Assembly: GCF_037975245.1 (NCBI RefSeq)
Contig: NC_092579.1
Location: forward strand, 12,506,678-12,570,677
DNA: 64,000 nucleotides
Source: Apostichopus japonicus
Lineage: Eukaryota > Echinodermata > Holothuroidea > Aspidochirotida > Stichopodidae
Direction of reading: 5' to 3'
Shown here: piece after piece, positions 24,241-37,280 of the stretch
Layout: the number at the start of each line of letters is the position of its first letter
Numbering within the stretch: the first letter of the stretch is position 1
Program-made: the position numbers and the translations under genes
The notes under the pieces: generated by a model
Told to the model about the DNA's origin: nothing
Seen by the model: the letters and a program-made list of their open reading frames with translations, nothing else
Database searches by the model: none

Positions 24241-25838
24241 ATAGCAAGTGCCTACACGGGGAGCTGTAAGTATTAGTTAATCCAGCTAATATCTCAGTCC
24301 ATACAGTGGCGCGATGGCTTGGCGCACTGTACGAGCTGATGATCGAGACTCTCTTTTGCATCCGTGGTTCGAACCCCGGTGGTGACGTCTTTTGCCGATC
24401 TTTTACAGCAAGTGCCTACACGGGGAGCTGTAAGTATTAGTTAATCCACCTAATATCTCAGTCCATACAGTGGCGCGATGGCTTGGCGCACTGTACGAGC
24501 TGATGATCGAGACTCTCTTTTGCATCCGTGGTTCGAACCCCGGTGGTGACGTCTTTTGCCGATCTTTTACAGCAAGTGCCTACACGGGGAGCTGTAAGTA
24601 TTAGTTAATCCACCTAATATCTCAGTCCATACAGTGGCGCGATGGCTTGGCGCACTGTACGAGCTGATGATCGAGACTCTCTTTTGCATCCGTGGTTCGA
24701 ACCCCGGTGATGACGTCTTTTACAGCAAGTGCCTACACGGGCAGCTGTAAGTAATAGTTAATCCACCTAATATCTCAGTCCATACAGTGGCGCGATGGCT
24801 TGGCGCACTGTACGAGCTGATGATCGAGACTCTCTTTTGCATCCGTGGTTCGAACCCCGGTGGTGACGTCTTTTACAGCAAGTGCCTACACGGGGAGCTG
24901 TAAGTATTAGGTAATCCACCTAATATCTCAGTCCATACAGTGGCGCGATGGCTTGACGCACTGTACGAGCTGATGATCGAGACTCTCTTTTGTATCCGTG
25001 GTTCGAACCCCGGTGGTGACGTCTTTTGCCGATCTTTTATAGCAAGTGCCTACACGGGGAGCTGTAAGTATTAGTTAATCCAGCTAATATCTCAGTCCAT
25101 ACAGTGGCGCGATGGCTTGGCGCACTGTACGAGCTGATGATCGAGACTCTCTTTTGCATCCGTGGTTCGAACCCCGGTGGTGACGTCTTTTGCCGATCTT
25201 TTACAGCAAGTGCCTACACGGGGAGCTGTAAGTATTAGTTAATCCACCTAATATCTCAGTCCATACAGTGGCGCGATGGCTTGGCGCACTGTACGAGCTG
25301 ATGATCGAGACTCTCTTTTGCATCCGTGGTTCGAACCCCGGTGGTGACGTCTTTTGCCGATCTTTTACAGCAAGTGCCTACACGGGGAGCTGTAAGTATT
25401 AGTTAATCCACCTAATATCTCAGTCCATACAGTGGCGCGATGGCTTGGCGCACTGTACGAGCTGATGATCGAGACTCTCTTTTGCATCCGTGGTTCGAAC
25501 CCCGGTGATGACGTCTTTTACAGCAAGTGCCTACACGGGCAGCTGTAAGTAATAGTTAATCCACCTAATATCTCAGTCCATACAGTGGCGCGATGGCTTG
25601 GCGCACTGTACGAGCTGATGATCGAGACTCTCTTTTGCATCCGTGGTTCGAACCCCGGTGGTGACGTCTTTTACAGCAAGTGCCTACACGGGGAGCTGTA
25701 AGTATTAGGTAATCCACCTAATATCTCAGTCCATACAGTGGCGCGATGGCTTGACGCACTGTACGAGCTGATGATCGAGACTCTCTTTTGTATCCGTGGT
25801 TCGAACCCCGGTGGTGACGTCTTTTGCCGATCTTTTAC
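24240..25838 (+). repeat. 798-bp tandem duplication (five-monomer block)
   Basis: Markers lie 798 bp apart: TTATAGCAAG at 24,239 and 25,039, GGGCAGCTGTAAGTAATAG with GCAGCTG at 24,741 and 25,539, TATTAGGTAATCC with GTAATCC at 24,911 and 25,709, and TTGACGCACTG plus TGTATCC in the following unit. The length equals three full and two short monomers. The GCAGCTG marker appears again at 28,751, so part of the block was copied further. Confidence 0.85.
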
Positions 25839-28093
25839 AGCAAGTGCCTACACGGGGAGCTGTAAGTATTAGTTAATCCAGCTAATATCTCAGTCCATAC
25901 AGTGGCGCGATGGCTTGGCGCACTGTACGAGCTGATGATCGAGACTCTCTTTTGCATCCGTGGTTCGAACCCCGGTGGTGACGTCTTTTGCCGATCTTTT
26001 ACAGCAAGTGCCTACACGGGGAGCTGTAAGTATTAGTTAATCCACCTAATATCTCAGTCCATACAGTGGCGCGATGGCTTGGCGCACTGTACGAGCTGAT
26101 GATCGAGACTCTCTTTTGCATCCGTGGTTCGAACCCCGGTGATGACGTCTTTTACAGCAAGTGCCTACACGGGGAGCTGTAAGTAATAGTTAATCCACCT
26201 AATATCTCAGTCCATACAGTGGCGCGATGGCTTGGCGAACTGTACGAGCTGATGATCGAGACTCTCTTTTGCATCCGTGGTTCGAACCCCGGTGGTGACG
26301 TCTTTTGCCGATCTTTTACAGCAAGTGCCTACACGGGGAGCTGTAAGTATTAGTTAATCCAGCTAATATCTCAGTCCATACAGTGGCGCGATGGCTTGGC
26401 GCACTGTACGAGCTGATGATCGAGACTCTCTTTTGCATCCGTGGTTCGAACCCCGGTGATGACGTCTTTTGCCGATCTTTTACAGCAAGTGCCTACACGG
26501 GGAGCTGTAAGTATTAGTGAATCCACCTAATATCTCAGTCCATACAGTGGCGCGATGGCTTGGCGCACTGTACGAGCTGATGATCGAGACTCTCTTTTGC
26601 ATCCGTGGTTCGAACCCCGGTGGTGACGTCTTTTGCCGATCTTTTACAGCAAGTGCCTACACGGGGAGCTGTAAGTATTAGTTAATCCAGCTAATATCTC
26701 AGTCCATACAGTGGCGCGATGGCTTGGCGCACTGTACGAGCTGATGATCGAGACTCTCTTTTGCATCCGTGGTTCGAACCCCGGTGGTGACGTCTTTTGC
26801 CGATCTTTTACAGCAAGTGCCTACACGGGGAGCTGTAAGTATTAGTTAATCCAGCTAATATCTCAGTCCATACAGTGGCGCGATGGCTTGGCGCACTGTA
26901 CGAGCTGATGATCGAGACTCTCTTTTGCATCCGTGGTTCGAACCCCGGTGGTGACGTCTTTTGCCGATCTTTTACAGCAAGTGCCTACACGGGGAGCTGT
27001 AAGTATTAGTTAATCCACCTAATATCTCAGTCCATACAGTGGCGCGATGGCTTGGCGCACTGTACGAGCTGATGATCGAGACTCTCTTTTGCATCCGTGG
27101 TTCGAACCCCGGTGGTGACGTCTTTTGCCGATCTTTTACAGCAAGTGCCTACACGGGGAGCTGTAAGTATTAGTTAATCCAGCTAATATCTCAGTCCATA
27201 CAGTGGCGCGATGGCTTGGCGCACTGTACGAGCTGATGATCGAGACTCTCTTTTGCATCCGTGGTTCGAACCCCGGTGGTGACGTCTTTTACAGCAAGTG
27301 CCTACACGGGGAGCTGTAAGTATTAGTTAATCCACCTAATATCTCAGTCCATACAGTGGCGCGATGGCTTGGCGCACTGTACGAGCTGATGATCGAGACT
27401 CTCTTTTGCATCCGTGGTTCGAACTCCGGTGGTGACGTCTTTTGCCGATCTTTTACAGCAAGTGCCTACACGGGGAGCTGTAAGTATTAGTTAATCCAGC
27501 TAATATCTCAGTCCATACAGTGGCGCGATGGCTTGGCGCACTGTACGAGCTGATGATCGAGACTCTCTTTTGCATCCGTGGTTCGAACCCCGATGGTGAC
27601 GTCTTTTGCCGATCTTTTACAGCAAGTGCCTACACGGGGAGCTGTAAGTATTAGTTAATCCAGCTAATATCTCAGTCCATACAGTGGCGCGATGGCTTGG
27701 CGCACTGTGCGGTCTGATGATCGAGACTCTCTTTTGCATCCGTGGTTCGAACCCCGGTGGTGACGTCTTTTGCCGATCTTTTACAGCAAGTGCCTACACG
27801 GGGAGCTGTAAGTATTAGTTAATCCAGCTAATATCTCAGTCCATACAGTGGCGCGATGGCTTGGCGCACTGTGCGAGCTGATGATCGAGACTCTCTTTTG
27901 CATCCGTGGTTCGAACCCCGGTGGTGACGTCTTTTGCCGATCTTTTACAGCAAGTGCCTACACGGGGAGCTCTAAGTATTAGTTAATCCAGCAAATATCT
28001 CAGTCCATACAGTGGCGCGATGGCTTGGCGCACTGTACGAGCTGATGATCGAGACTCTCTTTTGCATCCGTGGTTCGAACCCCGGTGGTGACG
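25668..28093 (+). repeat. Copy 2 of 5,128-offset duplicated block
   Basis: This is the partner of 20,540-22,965. Shared markers: TGTATCC at 25,789, GGCGAACTG near 26,235, TATTAGTGAA at 26,512, TCGAACTCCGG at 27,419, CCCGATGGTG at 27,589, GCGGTCTGATG at 27,709 and CTGTGCGAG at 27,869. Private changes of this copy are AGCTCTAAG near 27,970 and CAGCAAATATC near 27,990. Confidence 0.82.
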
Positions 28094-29572
28094 TCTTTTA
28101 CAGCAAGTGCCTACACGGGGAGCTGTAAGTATTAGTTAATCCACCTAATATCTCAGTCCATACAGTGGCGCGATGGCTTGGCGCACTGTACGAGCTGATG
28201 ATCGAGACTCTCTTTTGCATCCGTGGTTCGAACCCAGGTGATGACGTCTTTTACAGCAAGTGCCTACACGGGGAGCTGTAAGTAATAGTTAATCCACCTA
28301 ATATCTCAGTCCATACAGTGGCGCGATGGCTTGGCGCACTGTACGAGCTGATGATCGAGACTCTCTTTTGCATCCGTGGTTCGAACCCTGGTGGTGACGT
28401 CTTTTGCCGATCTTTTACAGCAAGTGCCTACACGGGGAGCTGTAAGTATTAGTTAATCCACCTAATATCTCAGTCCATACAGTGGCGCGATGTTGGCGCA
28501 CTGTACGAGCTGATGATCGAGACTCTCTTTTGCATCCGTGGTTCGAACCCCGGTGGTGACGTCTTTTGCCGATCTTTTACAGCAAGTGCCTACACGGGGA
28601 GCTGTAAGTATTAGTTAATCCAGCTAATATCTCAGTCCATACAGTGGCGCGATGGCTTGGCGCACTGTACGAGCTGATGATCGAGACTCTCTTTTGCATC
28701 CGTGGTTCGAACCCCGGTGATGACGTCTTTTACAGCAAGTGCCTACACGGGCAGCTGTAAGTAATAGTTAATCCACCTAATATCTCAGTCCATACAGTGG
28801 CGCGATGGCTTGGCGCACTGTACGAGCTGATGATCGAGACTCTCTTTTGCATCCGTGGTTCGAACCCCGGTGGTGACGTCTTTTACAGCAAGTGCCTACA
28901 CGGGGAGCTGTAAGTATTAGTTAATCCACCTAATATCTCAGTCCATACAGTGGCGCGATGGCTTGGCGCACTGTACGAGCTGATGATCGAGACTCTCTTT
29001 TGCATCCGTGGTTCGAACCCCGGTGGTGACGTCTTTTGCCGATCTTTTACAGCAAGTGCCTACACGGGGAGCTGTAAGTATTAGTTAATCCACCTAATAT
29101 CTCAGTCCATACAGTGGCGCGATGGCTTGGCGCACTGTACGAGCTGATGATCGAGACTCTCTTTTGCATCCGTGGTTCGAACCCCGGTGGTGACGTCTTT
29201 TGCCGATCTTTTATAGCAAGTGCCTACACGGGGAGCTGTAAGTATTAGTTAATCCACCTAATATCTCAGTCCATACAGTGGCGCGATGGCTTGGCGCACT
29301 GTACGAGCTGATGGTCTAGACTCTCTTTTGCATCCGTGGTTCGAACCCCGGTGGTGACGTCTTTTGCCGATCTTTTACAGCAAGTGCCTACACGGGGAGC
29401 TGTAAGTATTAGTTAATCCAGCTAATATCTCAGTCCATACAGTGGCGCGATGGCTTGGCGCACTGTACGAGCTGATGATCGAGACTCTCTTTTGCATCCG
29501 TGGTTCGAACCCCGGTGGTGACGTCTTTTGCCGATCTTTTATAGCAAGTGCCTACACGGGGAGCTGTAAGTA
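28094..29572 (+). repeat. Array segment with 3-bp A-box deletion
   Basis: Ordinary and short monomers. At 28,485-28,500 one unit reads GCGCGATGTTGGCGCAC; it has lost three bases in the loop between A-box-like and D-arm halves. CGAACCCAGGTG occurs near 28,231 and CGAACCCTGG near 28,382. The first GATGGTCTAG unit of the window (29,310-29,320) lies here, and a two-unit block with TTATAGC and GATGGTCTAG is repeated 328 bp on. No gene is present. Confidence 0.7.
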
Positions 29573-32290
29573 TTAGTTAATCCACCTAATATCTCAGTCC
29601 ATACAGTGGCGCGATGGCTTGGCGCACTGTACGAGCTGATGGTCTAGACTCTCTTTTGCATCCGTGGTTCGAACCCCGGTGGTGACGTCTTTTGCCGATC
29701 TTTTACAGCAAGTGCCTACACGGGGAGCTGTAAGTATTAGTTAATCCAGCTAATATCTCAGTCCATACAGTGGCGCGATGGCTTGGCGCACTGTACGAGC
29801 TGATGATCGAGACTCTCTTTTGTATCGGTGGTTCGAACCCCGGTGGTGACGTCTTTTGCCGATCTTTTACAGCAAGTGCCTACACGGGGAGCTGTAAGTA
29901 TTAGTTAATCCAGCTAATATCTCAGTCCATACAGTGGCGCGATGGCTTGGCGCACTGTGCGAGCTGATGATCGAGACTCTCTTTTGCATCCGTGGTTCGA
30001 ACCCCGGTGGTGACGTCTTTTGCCGATCTTTTACAGCAAGTGCCTACACGGGGAGCTGTAAGTATTAGTTAATCCACCTAATATCTCAGTCCATACAGTG
30101 GCGCGATGGCTTGGCGCACTGTGCGAGCTGATGATCGAGACTCTCTTTTGCATCCGTGGTTCGAACCCCGGTGGTGACGTCTTTTGCCGATCTTTTACAG
30201 CAAGTGCCTACACGGGGAGCTGTAAGTATTAGTTAATCCAGCTAATATCTCAGTCCATACAGTGGCGCGATGGCTTGGCGCACTGTACGAGCTGATGATC
30301 GAGACTCTCTTTTGCATCCGTGGTTCGAACCCCGGTGGTGACGTCTTTTGCCGATCTTTTACAGCAAGTGCCTACACGGGGAGCTGTAAGTATTAGTTAA
30401 TCCAGCTAATATCTCAGTCCATACAGTGGCGCGATGGCTTGGCGCACTGTACGAGCTGATGATCGAGACTCTCTTTTGCATCCGTGGTTCGAACCCCGGT
30501 GGTGACGTCTTTTGCCGATCTTTTATAGCAAGTGCCTACACGGGGAGCTGTAAGTATTAGTTAATCCAGCTAATATCTCAGTCCATACAGTGGCGCGATG
30601 GCTTGGCGCACTGTACGAGCTGATGATCGAGACTCTCTTTTGCATCCGTGGTTCGAACCCCGGTGGTGACGTCTTTTGCCGATCTTTTACAGCAAGTGCC
30701 TACACGGGGAGCTGTAAGTATTAGTTAATCCAGCTAATATCTCAGTCCATACAGTGGCGCGATGGCTTGGCGCACTGTACGAGCTGATGGTCTAGACTCT
30801 CTTTTGCATCCGTGGTTCGAACCCCGGTGATGACGTCTTTTGACGATCTTTTACAGCAAGTGCCTACACGGGGAACTGTAAGTATTAGTTAATCCAGCTA
30901 ATATCTCAGTCCATACAGTGGCGCGATGGCTTGGCGCACTGTACGAGCTGATGATCGAGACTCTCTTTTGCATCCGTGGTTCGAACCCCGGTGGTGACGT
31001 CTTTTGCCGATCTTTTACAGCAAGTGCCTACACGGGGAGCTGTAAGTATTAGTTAATCCAGCTAATATCTCAGTCCATACAGTGGCGCGATGGCTTGGCG
31101 CACTGTACGAGCTGATGGTCTAGACTCTCTTTTGCATCCGTGGTTCGAACCCCGGTGGTGACGTCTTTTGCCGATCTTTTACAGCAAGTGCCTACACGGG
31201 GAGCTGTAAGTATTAGTTAATCCAGCTAATATCTCAGTCCATACAGTGGCGCGATGGCTTGGCGCACTGTACGAGCTGATGGTCTAGACTCTCTTTTGCA
31301 TCCGTGGTTCGAACCCCGGTGGTGACGTCTTTTGCCGATCTTTTACAGCAAGTGCCTACACGGGGAGCTGTAAGTATTAGTTAATCCAGCTAATATCTCA
31401 GTCCATACAGTGGCGCGATGGCTTGGCGCACTGTACGAGCTGATGATCGAGACTCTCTTTTGCATCCGTGGTTCGAACCCCGGTGGTGACGTCTTTTGCC
31501 GATCTTTTACAGCAAGTGCCTACACGGGGAGCTGTAAGTATTAGTTAATCCAGCTAATATCTCAGTCCATACAGTGGCGCGATGGCTTGGCGCACTGTAC
31601 GAGCTGATGATCGAGACTCTCTTTTGCATCCGTGGTTCGAACCCCGGTGGTGACGTCTTTTGCCGATCTTTTACAGCAAGTGCCTACACGGGGAGCTGTA
31701 AGTATTAGTTAATCCAGCTAATATCTCAGTCCATACAGTGGCGCGATGGCTTGGCGCACTGTACGAGCTGATGATCGAGACTCTCTTTTGCATCCGTGGT
31801 TCGAACCCCGGTGGTGACGTCTTTTGCCGATCTTTTACAGCAAGTGCCTACACGGGGAGCTGTAAGTATTAGTTAATCCAGCTAATATCTCAGTCCATAC
31901 AGTGGCGCGATGGCTTGGCGCACTGTACGAGCTGATGATCGAGACTCTCTTTTGCATCCGTGGTTCGAACCCCGGTGGTGACGTCTTTTGCCGATCTTTT
32001 ACAGCAAGTGCCTACACGGGGAGCTGTAAGTATTAGTTAATCCAGCTAATATCTCAGTCCATACAGTGGCGCGATGGCTTGGCGCACTGTACGAGCTGAT
32101 GATCGAGACTCTCTTTTGCATCCGTGGTTCGAACCCCGGTGGTGACGTCTTTTGCCGATCTTTTACAGCAAGTGCCTACACGGGGAGCTGTAAGTATTAG
32201 TTAATCCAGCTAATATCTCAGTCCATACAGTGGCGCGATGGCTTGGCGCACTGTACGAGCTGATGATCGAGACTCTCTTTTGCATCCGTG
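29573..32290 (+). repeat. Copy 1 of 7,641-offset duplicated block
   Basis: The set of GATGGTCTAG units at 29,639, 30,787, 31,115 and 31,279 has the same spacing (1,148, 328, 164) as the set at 37,280, 38,428, 38,756 and 38,920. TGTATCGGTG (29,821 and 37,462), TTTTATAGC (about 30,523 and 38,164) and TGACGATC (30,841 and 38,482) keep the same offset. The left edge is where TAAGTATTAG meets TAAGTAATAG. The right edge is uncertain because units near 32 kb are nearly identical. Confidence 0.85.
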
Positions 32291-32460
32291 GTTCGAACCC
32301 CGGTGGTGACGTCTTTTGCCGATCTTTTACAGCAAGTGCCTACACGGGGAGCTGTAAGTATTAGTTAATCCAGCTAATATCTCAGTCCATACAGTGGCGC
32401 GATGGCTTGGCGCACTGTACGAGCTGATGATCGAGACTCTCTTTTGCATCCGTGGTTCGA

Positions 32461-33240
32461 ACCCCTATGGTGACGTCTTTTGCCGATCTTTTACAGCAAG
32501 TGCCTACACGGGGAGCTGTAAGTATTAGTTAATCCAACTAATATCTCAGTCCATACAGTGGCGCGATGGCTTGACGCACTGTACGAGCTGATGATCGAGA
32601 CTCTCTTTTGCATCCGTGGTTCGAACCCCGGTGGTGACGTCTTTTGCCGATCTTTTACAGCAAGTGCCTACACGGGGAGCTGTAAGTATTAGTTAATCCA
32701 GCTAATATCTCAGTCCATACAGTGGCGCGATGGCTTGGCGCACTGTACGAGCTGATGATCGAGACTCTCTTTTGCATCCGTGGTTCGAACCCCGGTGGTG
32801 ACGTCTTTTACAGCAAGTGCCTACACGGGGAGCTGTAAGTATTAGTTAATCCAGCTAATATCTCAGTCCATACAGTGGCGCGATGGCTTGGCGCACTGTA
32901 CGAGCTGATGATTGAGACTCTCTTTTGCATCCGTGGTTCGAACCCCGGTGGTGACGTCTTTTGCCGATCTTTTACAGCAAGTGCCTACACGGGGAGCTGT
33001 AAGTATTAGTTAATCCAACTAATATCTCAGTCCATACAGTGGCGCGATGGCTTGGCGCACTGTACGAGCTGATGATCGAGACTCTCTTTTGCATCCGTGG
33101 TTCGAACCCCGGTGGTGACGTCTTTTGCCGATCTTTTACAGCAAGTGCCTACACGGGGAGCTGTAAGTATTAGTTAATCCACCTAATATCTCAGTCCATA
33201 CAGTGGCGCGATGGCTTGGCGCACTGTACGAGCTGATGAT
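32461..33240 (+). repeat. Copy 1 of 1,465-offset duplicated block
   Basis: ACCCCTATGG at 32,461 recurs at 33,926, ATTGAGACTC at 32,911 recurs at 34,376, and the short unit near 32,810 and the CCAAC and CCACC units that follow keep the same order. The match fails near 33,240. The left edge cannot be fixed in uniform sequence. TTGACGCACTG at 32,572 is private to this copy. Confidence 0.78.
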
Positions 33241-33431
33241 CGAGACTCTCTTTTGCATCCGTGGTTCGAACCCCGGTGGTGACGTCTTTTGCCGATCTTT
33301 TACAGCAAGTGCCTACACGGGGAGCTGTAAGTATTAGTTAATCCAACTAATATCTCAGTCCATACAGTGGCGCGATGGCTTGGCGCACTGTACGAGCTGA
33401 TGATCGAGACTCTCTTTTGCATCCGTGGTTC

Positions 33432-36400
33432 GAACCCCGGTGGTGACGTCTTTTGCCGATCTTTTACAGCAAGTGCCTACACGGGGAGCTGTAAGTATTA
33501 GTTAATCCAGCTAATATCTCAGTCCATACAGTGGCGCGATGGCTTGGCGCACTGTACGAGCTGATGATCGAGACTCTCTTTTGCATCCGTGGTTCGAACC
33601 CCGGTGGTGACGTCTTTTGCCGATCTTTTACAGCAAGTGCCTACACGGGGAGCTGTAAGTATTAGTTAATCCAGCTAATATCTCAGTCCATACAGTGGCG
33701 CGATGGCTTGGCGCACTGTACGAGCTGATGATCGAGACTCTCTTTTGCATCCGTGGTTCGAACCCCGGTGGTGACGTCTTTTGCCGATCTTTTACAGCAA
33801 GTGCCTACACGGGGAGCTGTAAGTATTAGTTAATCCAGCTAATATCTCAGTCCATACAGTGGCGCGATGGCTTGGCGCACTGTACGAGCTGATGATCGAG
33901 ACTCTCTTTTGCATCCGTGGTTCGAACCCCTATGGTGACGTCTTTTGCCGATCTTTTACAGCAAGTGCCTACACGGGGAGCTGTAAGTATTAGTTAATCC
34001 AACTAATATCTCAGTCCATACAGTGGCGCGATGGCTTGGCGCACTGTACGAGCTGATGATCGAGACTCTCTTTTGCATCCGTGGTTCGAACCCCGGTGGT
34101 GACGTCTTTTGCCGATCTTTTACAGCAAGTGCCTACACGGGGAGCTGTAAGTATTAGTTAATCCAGCTAATATCTCAGTCCATACAGTGGCGCGATGGCT
34201 TGGCGCACTGTACGAGCTGATGATCGAGACTCTCTTTTGCATCCGTGGTTCGAACCCCGGTGGTGACGTCTTTTACAGCAAGTGCCTACACGGGGAGCTG
34301 TAAGTATTAGTTAATCCAGCTAATATCTCAGTCCATACAGTGGCGCGATGGCTTGGCGCACTGTACGAGCTGATGATTGAGACTCTCTTTTGCATCCGTG
34401 GTTCGAACCCCGGTGGTGACGTCTTTTGCCGATCTTTTACAGCAAGTGCCTACACGGGGAGCTGTAAGTATTAGTTAATCCAACTAATATCTCAGTCCAT
34501 ACAGTGGCGCGATGGCTTGGCGCACTGTACGAGCTGATGATCGAGACTCTCTTTTGCATCCGTGGTTCGAACCCCGGTGGTGACGTCTTTTGCCGATCTT
34601 TTACAGCAAGTGCCTACACGGGGAGCTGTAAGTATTAGTTAATCCACCTAATATCTCAGTCCATACAGTGGCGCGATGGCTTGGCGCACTGTACGAGCTG
34701 ATGATCGAGACTCTCTTTTTTATCCGTGGTTCGAACCCCGGTGATGACGTCTTTTGCCGATCTTTTACAGCAAGTGCCTACACGGGGAGCTGTAAGTATT
34801 AGTTAATCCAGCTAATATCTCAGTCCATACAGTGGCGCGATGGCTTGGCGCACTGTACGAGCTGATGATCGAGACTCTCTTTTGCATCCGTGGTTCGAAC
34901 CCCGGTGGTGACGTCTTTTACAGCAAGTGCCTACACGGGGAGCTGTAAGTATTAGTTAATCCAGCTAATATCTCAGTCCATACAGTGGCGCGATGGCTTG
35001 GCGCACTGTACGAGCTGATGATCGAGACTCTCTTTTGCATCCGTGGTTCGAACCCCGGTGGTGACGTCTTTTGCCGATCTTTTACAGCAAGTGCCTACAC
35101 GGGGAGCTGTAAGTATTAGTTAATCCAACTAATATCTCAGTCCATACAGTGGCGCGATGGCTTGGCGCACTGTACGAGCTGATGATCGAGACTCTCTTTT
35201 GCATCCGTGGTTCGAACCCCGGTGGTGACGTCTTTTGCCGATCTTTTACAGCAAGTGCCTACACGGGGAGCTGTAAGTATTAGTTAATCCACCTAATATC
35301 TCAGTCCATACAGTGGCGCGATGGCTTGGCGCACTGTACGAGCTGATGATCGAGACTCTCTTTTGCATCCGTGGTTCGAACCCCGGTGATGACGTCTTTT
35401 GCCGATCTTTTACAGCAAGTGCCTACACGGGGAGCTGTAAGTATTAGTTAATCCACCTAATATCTCAGTCCATACAGTGGCGCGATGGCTTGGCGCACTG
35501 TACGAGCTGATGATCGAGACTCTCTTTTGCATCCGTGGTTCGAACCCCGGTGGTGACGTCTTTTACAGCAAGTGCCTACACGGGGAGCTGTAAGTATTAG
35601 TTAATCCAGCTAATATCTCAGTCCATACAGTGGCGCGATGGCTTGGCGCACTGTACGAGCTGATGATCGAGACTCTCTTATGCATCCGTGGTTCGAACCC
35701 CGGTGGTGACGTCTTTTGCCGATCTTTTACAGCAAGTGCCTACACGGGGAGCTGTAAGTATTAGTTAATCCAACTAATATCTCAGTCCATACAGTGGCGC
35801 GATGGCTTGGCGCACTGTACGAGCTGATGATCGAGACTCTCTTTTGCATCCGTGGTTCGAACCCCGGTGGTGACGTCTTTTGCCGATCTTTTACAGCAAG
35901 TGCCTACACGGGGAGCTGTAAGTATTAGTTAATCCAGCTAATATCTCAGTCCATACAGTGGCGCGATGGCTTGGCGCACTGTACGAGCTGATGATCGAGA
36001 CTCTCTTTTGCATCCGTGGTTCGAACCCCGGTGATGACGTCTTTTGCCGATCTTTTACAGCAAGTGCCTACACGGGGAGCTGTAAGTATTAGTTAATCCA
36101 GCTAATATCTCAGTCCATACAGTGGCGCGATGGCTTGGCGCACTGTACGAGCTGATGATCGAGACTCTCTTTTGCATCCGTGGTTCGAACCCCGATGGTG
36201 ACGTCTTTTGCCGATCTTTTACAGCAAGTGCCTACACGGGGAGCTGTAAGTATTAGTTAATCCAGCTAATATCTCAGTCCATACAGTGGCGCGATGGCTT
36301 GGCGCACTGTGCGGTCTGATGATCGAGACTCTCTTTTGCATCCGTGGTTCGAACCCCGGTGGTGACGTCTTTTGCCGATCTTTTACAGCAAGTGCCTACA

Positions 36401-37280
36401 CGGGGAGCTGTAAGTATTAGTTAATCCAGCTAATATCTCAGTCCATACAGTGGCGCGATGGCTTGGCGCACTGTGCGAGCTGCTGATCGAGACTCTCTTT
36501 TGCATCCGTGGTTCGAACCCCGGTGGTGACGTCTTTTGCCGATCTTTTACAGCAAGTGCCTACACGGGGAGCTGTAAGTATTAGTTAATCCAGCTAATAT
36601 CTCAGTCCATACAGTGGCGCGATGGCTTGGCGCACTGTACGAGCTGATGATCGAGACTCTCTTTTGCATCCGTGGTTCGAACCCCTATGGTGACGTCTTT
36701 TGCCGATCTTTTACAGCAAGTGCCTACACGGGGAGCTGTAAGTATTAGTTAATCCAGCTAATATCTCAGTCCATACAGTGGCGCGATGGCTTGGCGCACT
36801 GTACGAGCTGATGATCGAGACTCTCTTTTGCATCCGTGGTTCGAACCCCGGTGGTGACGTCTTTTACAGCAAGTGCCTACACGGGGAGCTGTAAGTATTA
36901 GTTAATCCACCTAATATCTCAGTCCATACAGTGGCGCGATGGCTTGGCGCACTGTACGAGCTGATGATCGAGACTCTCTTTTGCATCCGTGGTTCGAACC
37001 CCGGTGGTGACGTCTTTTGCCGATCTTTTACACAAGTGCCTACACGGGGAGCTGTAAGTATTAGTTAATCCAGCTAATATCTCAGTCCATACAGTGGCGC
37101 GATGGCTTGGCGCACTGTACGAGCTGATGATCGAGACTCTCTTTTGCATCCGTGGTTCGAACCCCGGTGATGACGTCTTTTACAGCAAGTGCCTACACGG
37201 GGAGCTGTAAGTAATAGTTAATCCACCTAATATCTCAGTCCATACAGTGGCGCGATGGCTTGGCGCACTGTACGAGCTGA
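33432..37280 (+). repeat. Copy 1 of 6,012-offset duplicated block (~3.85 kb)
   Basis: Seven rare markers match 39,444-43,292 at a constant offset of 6,012 bp: ACCCCTATGG at 33,926, ATTGAGACTC at 34,376, CTCTTATGC near 35,676, CCCGATGGTG near 36,193, GCGGTCTGATG at 36,311, GCTGCTGATCG at 36,479 and TTTTACACAAG near 37,025 (loss of AGC bases from TTTTACAGCAAG, giving a shorter unit). Few differences were seen, for example CTTTTTTATCC at 34,714 only in this copy, so the duplication is recent. Its first part also holds the second copy of the 1,465-offset block. Confidence 0.9.

Noticed and set aside
36919-37149. Minus-strand open frame of 76 codons, identical at 42,931-43,161
   Set aside because: It is a reading of the satellite itself across one short and one near-full unit. 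The unit length (164) is not a multiple of three, so the frame shifts at each unit and stays open only by chance indel combinations. The identical second copy is part of the 6,012-offset block duplication.
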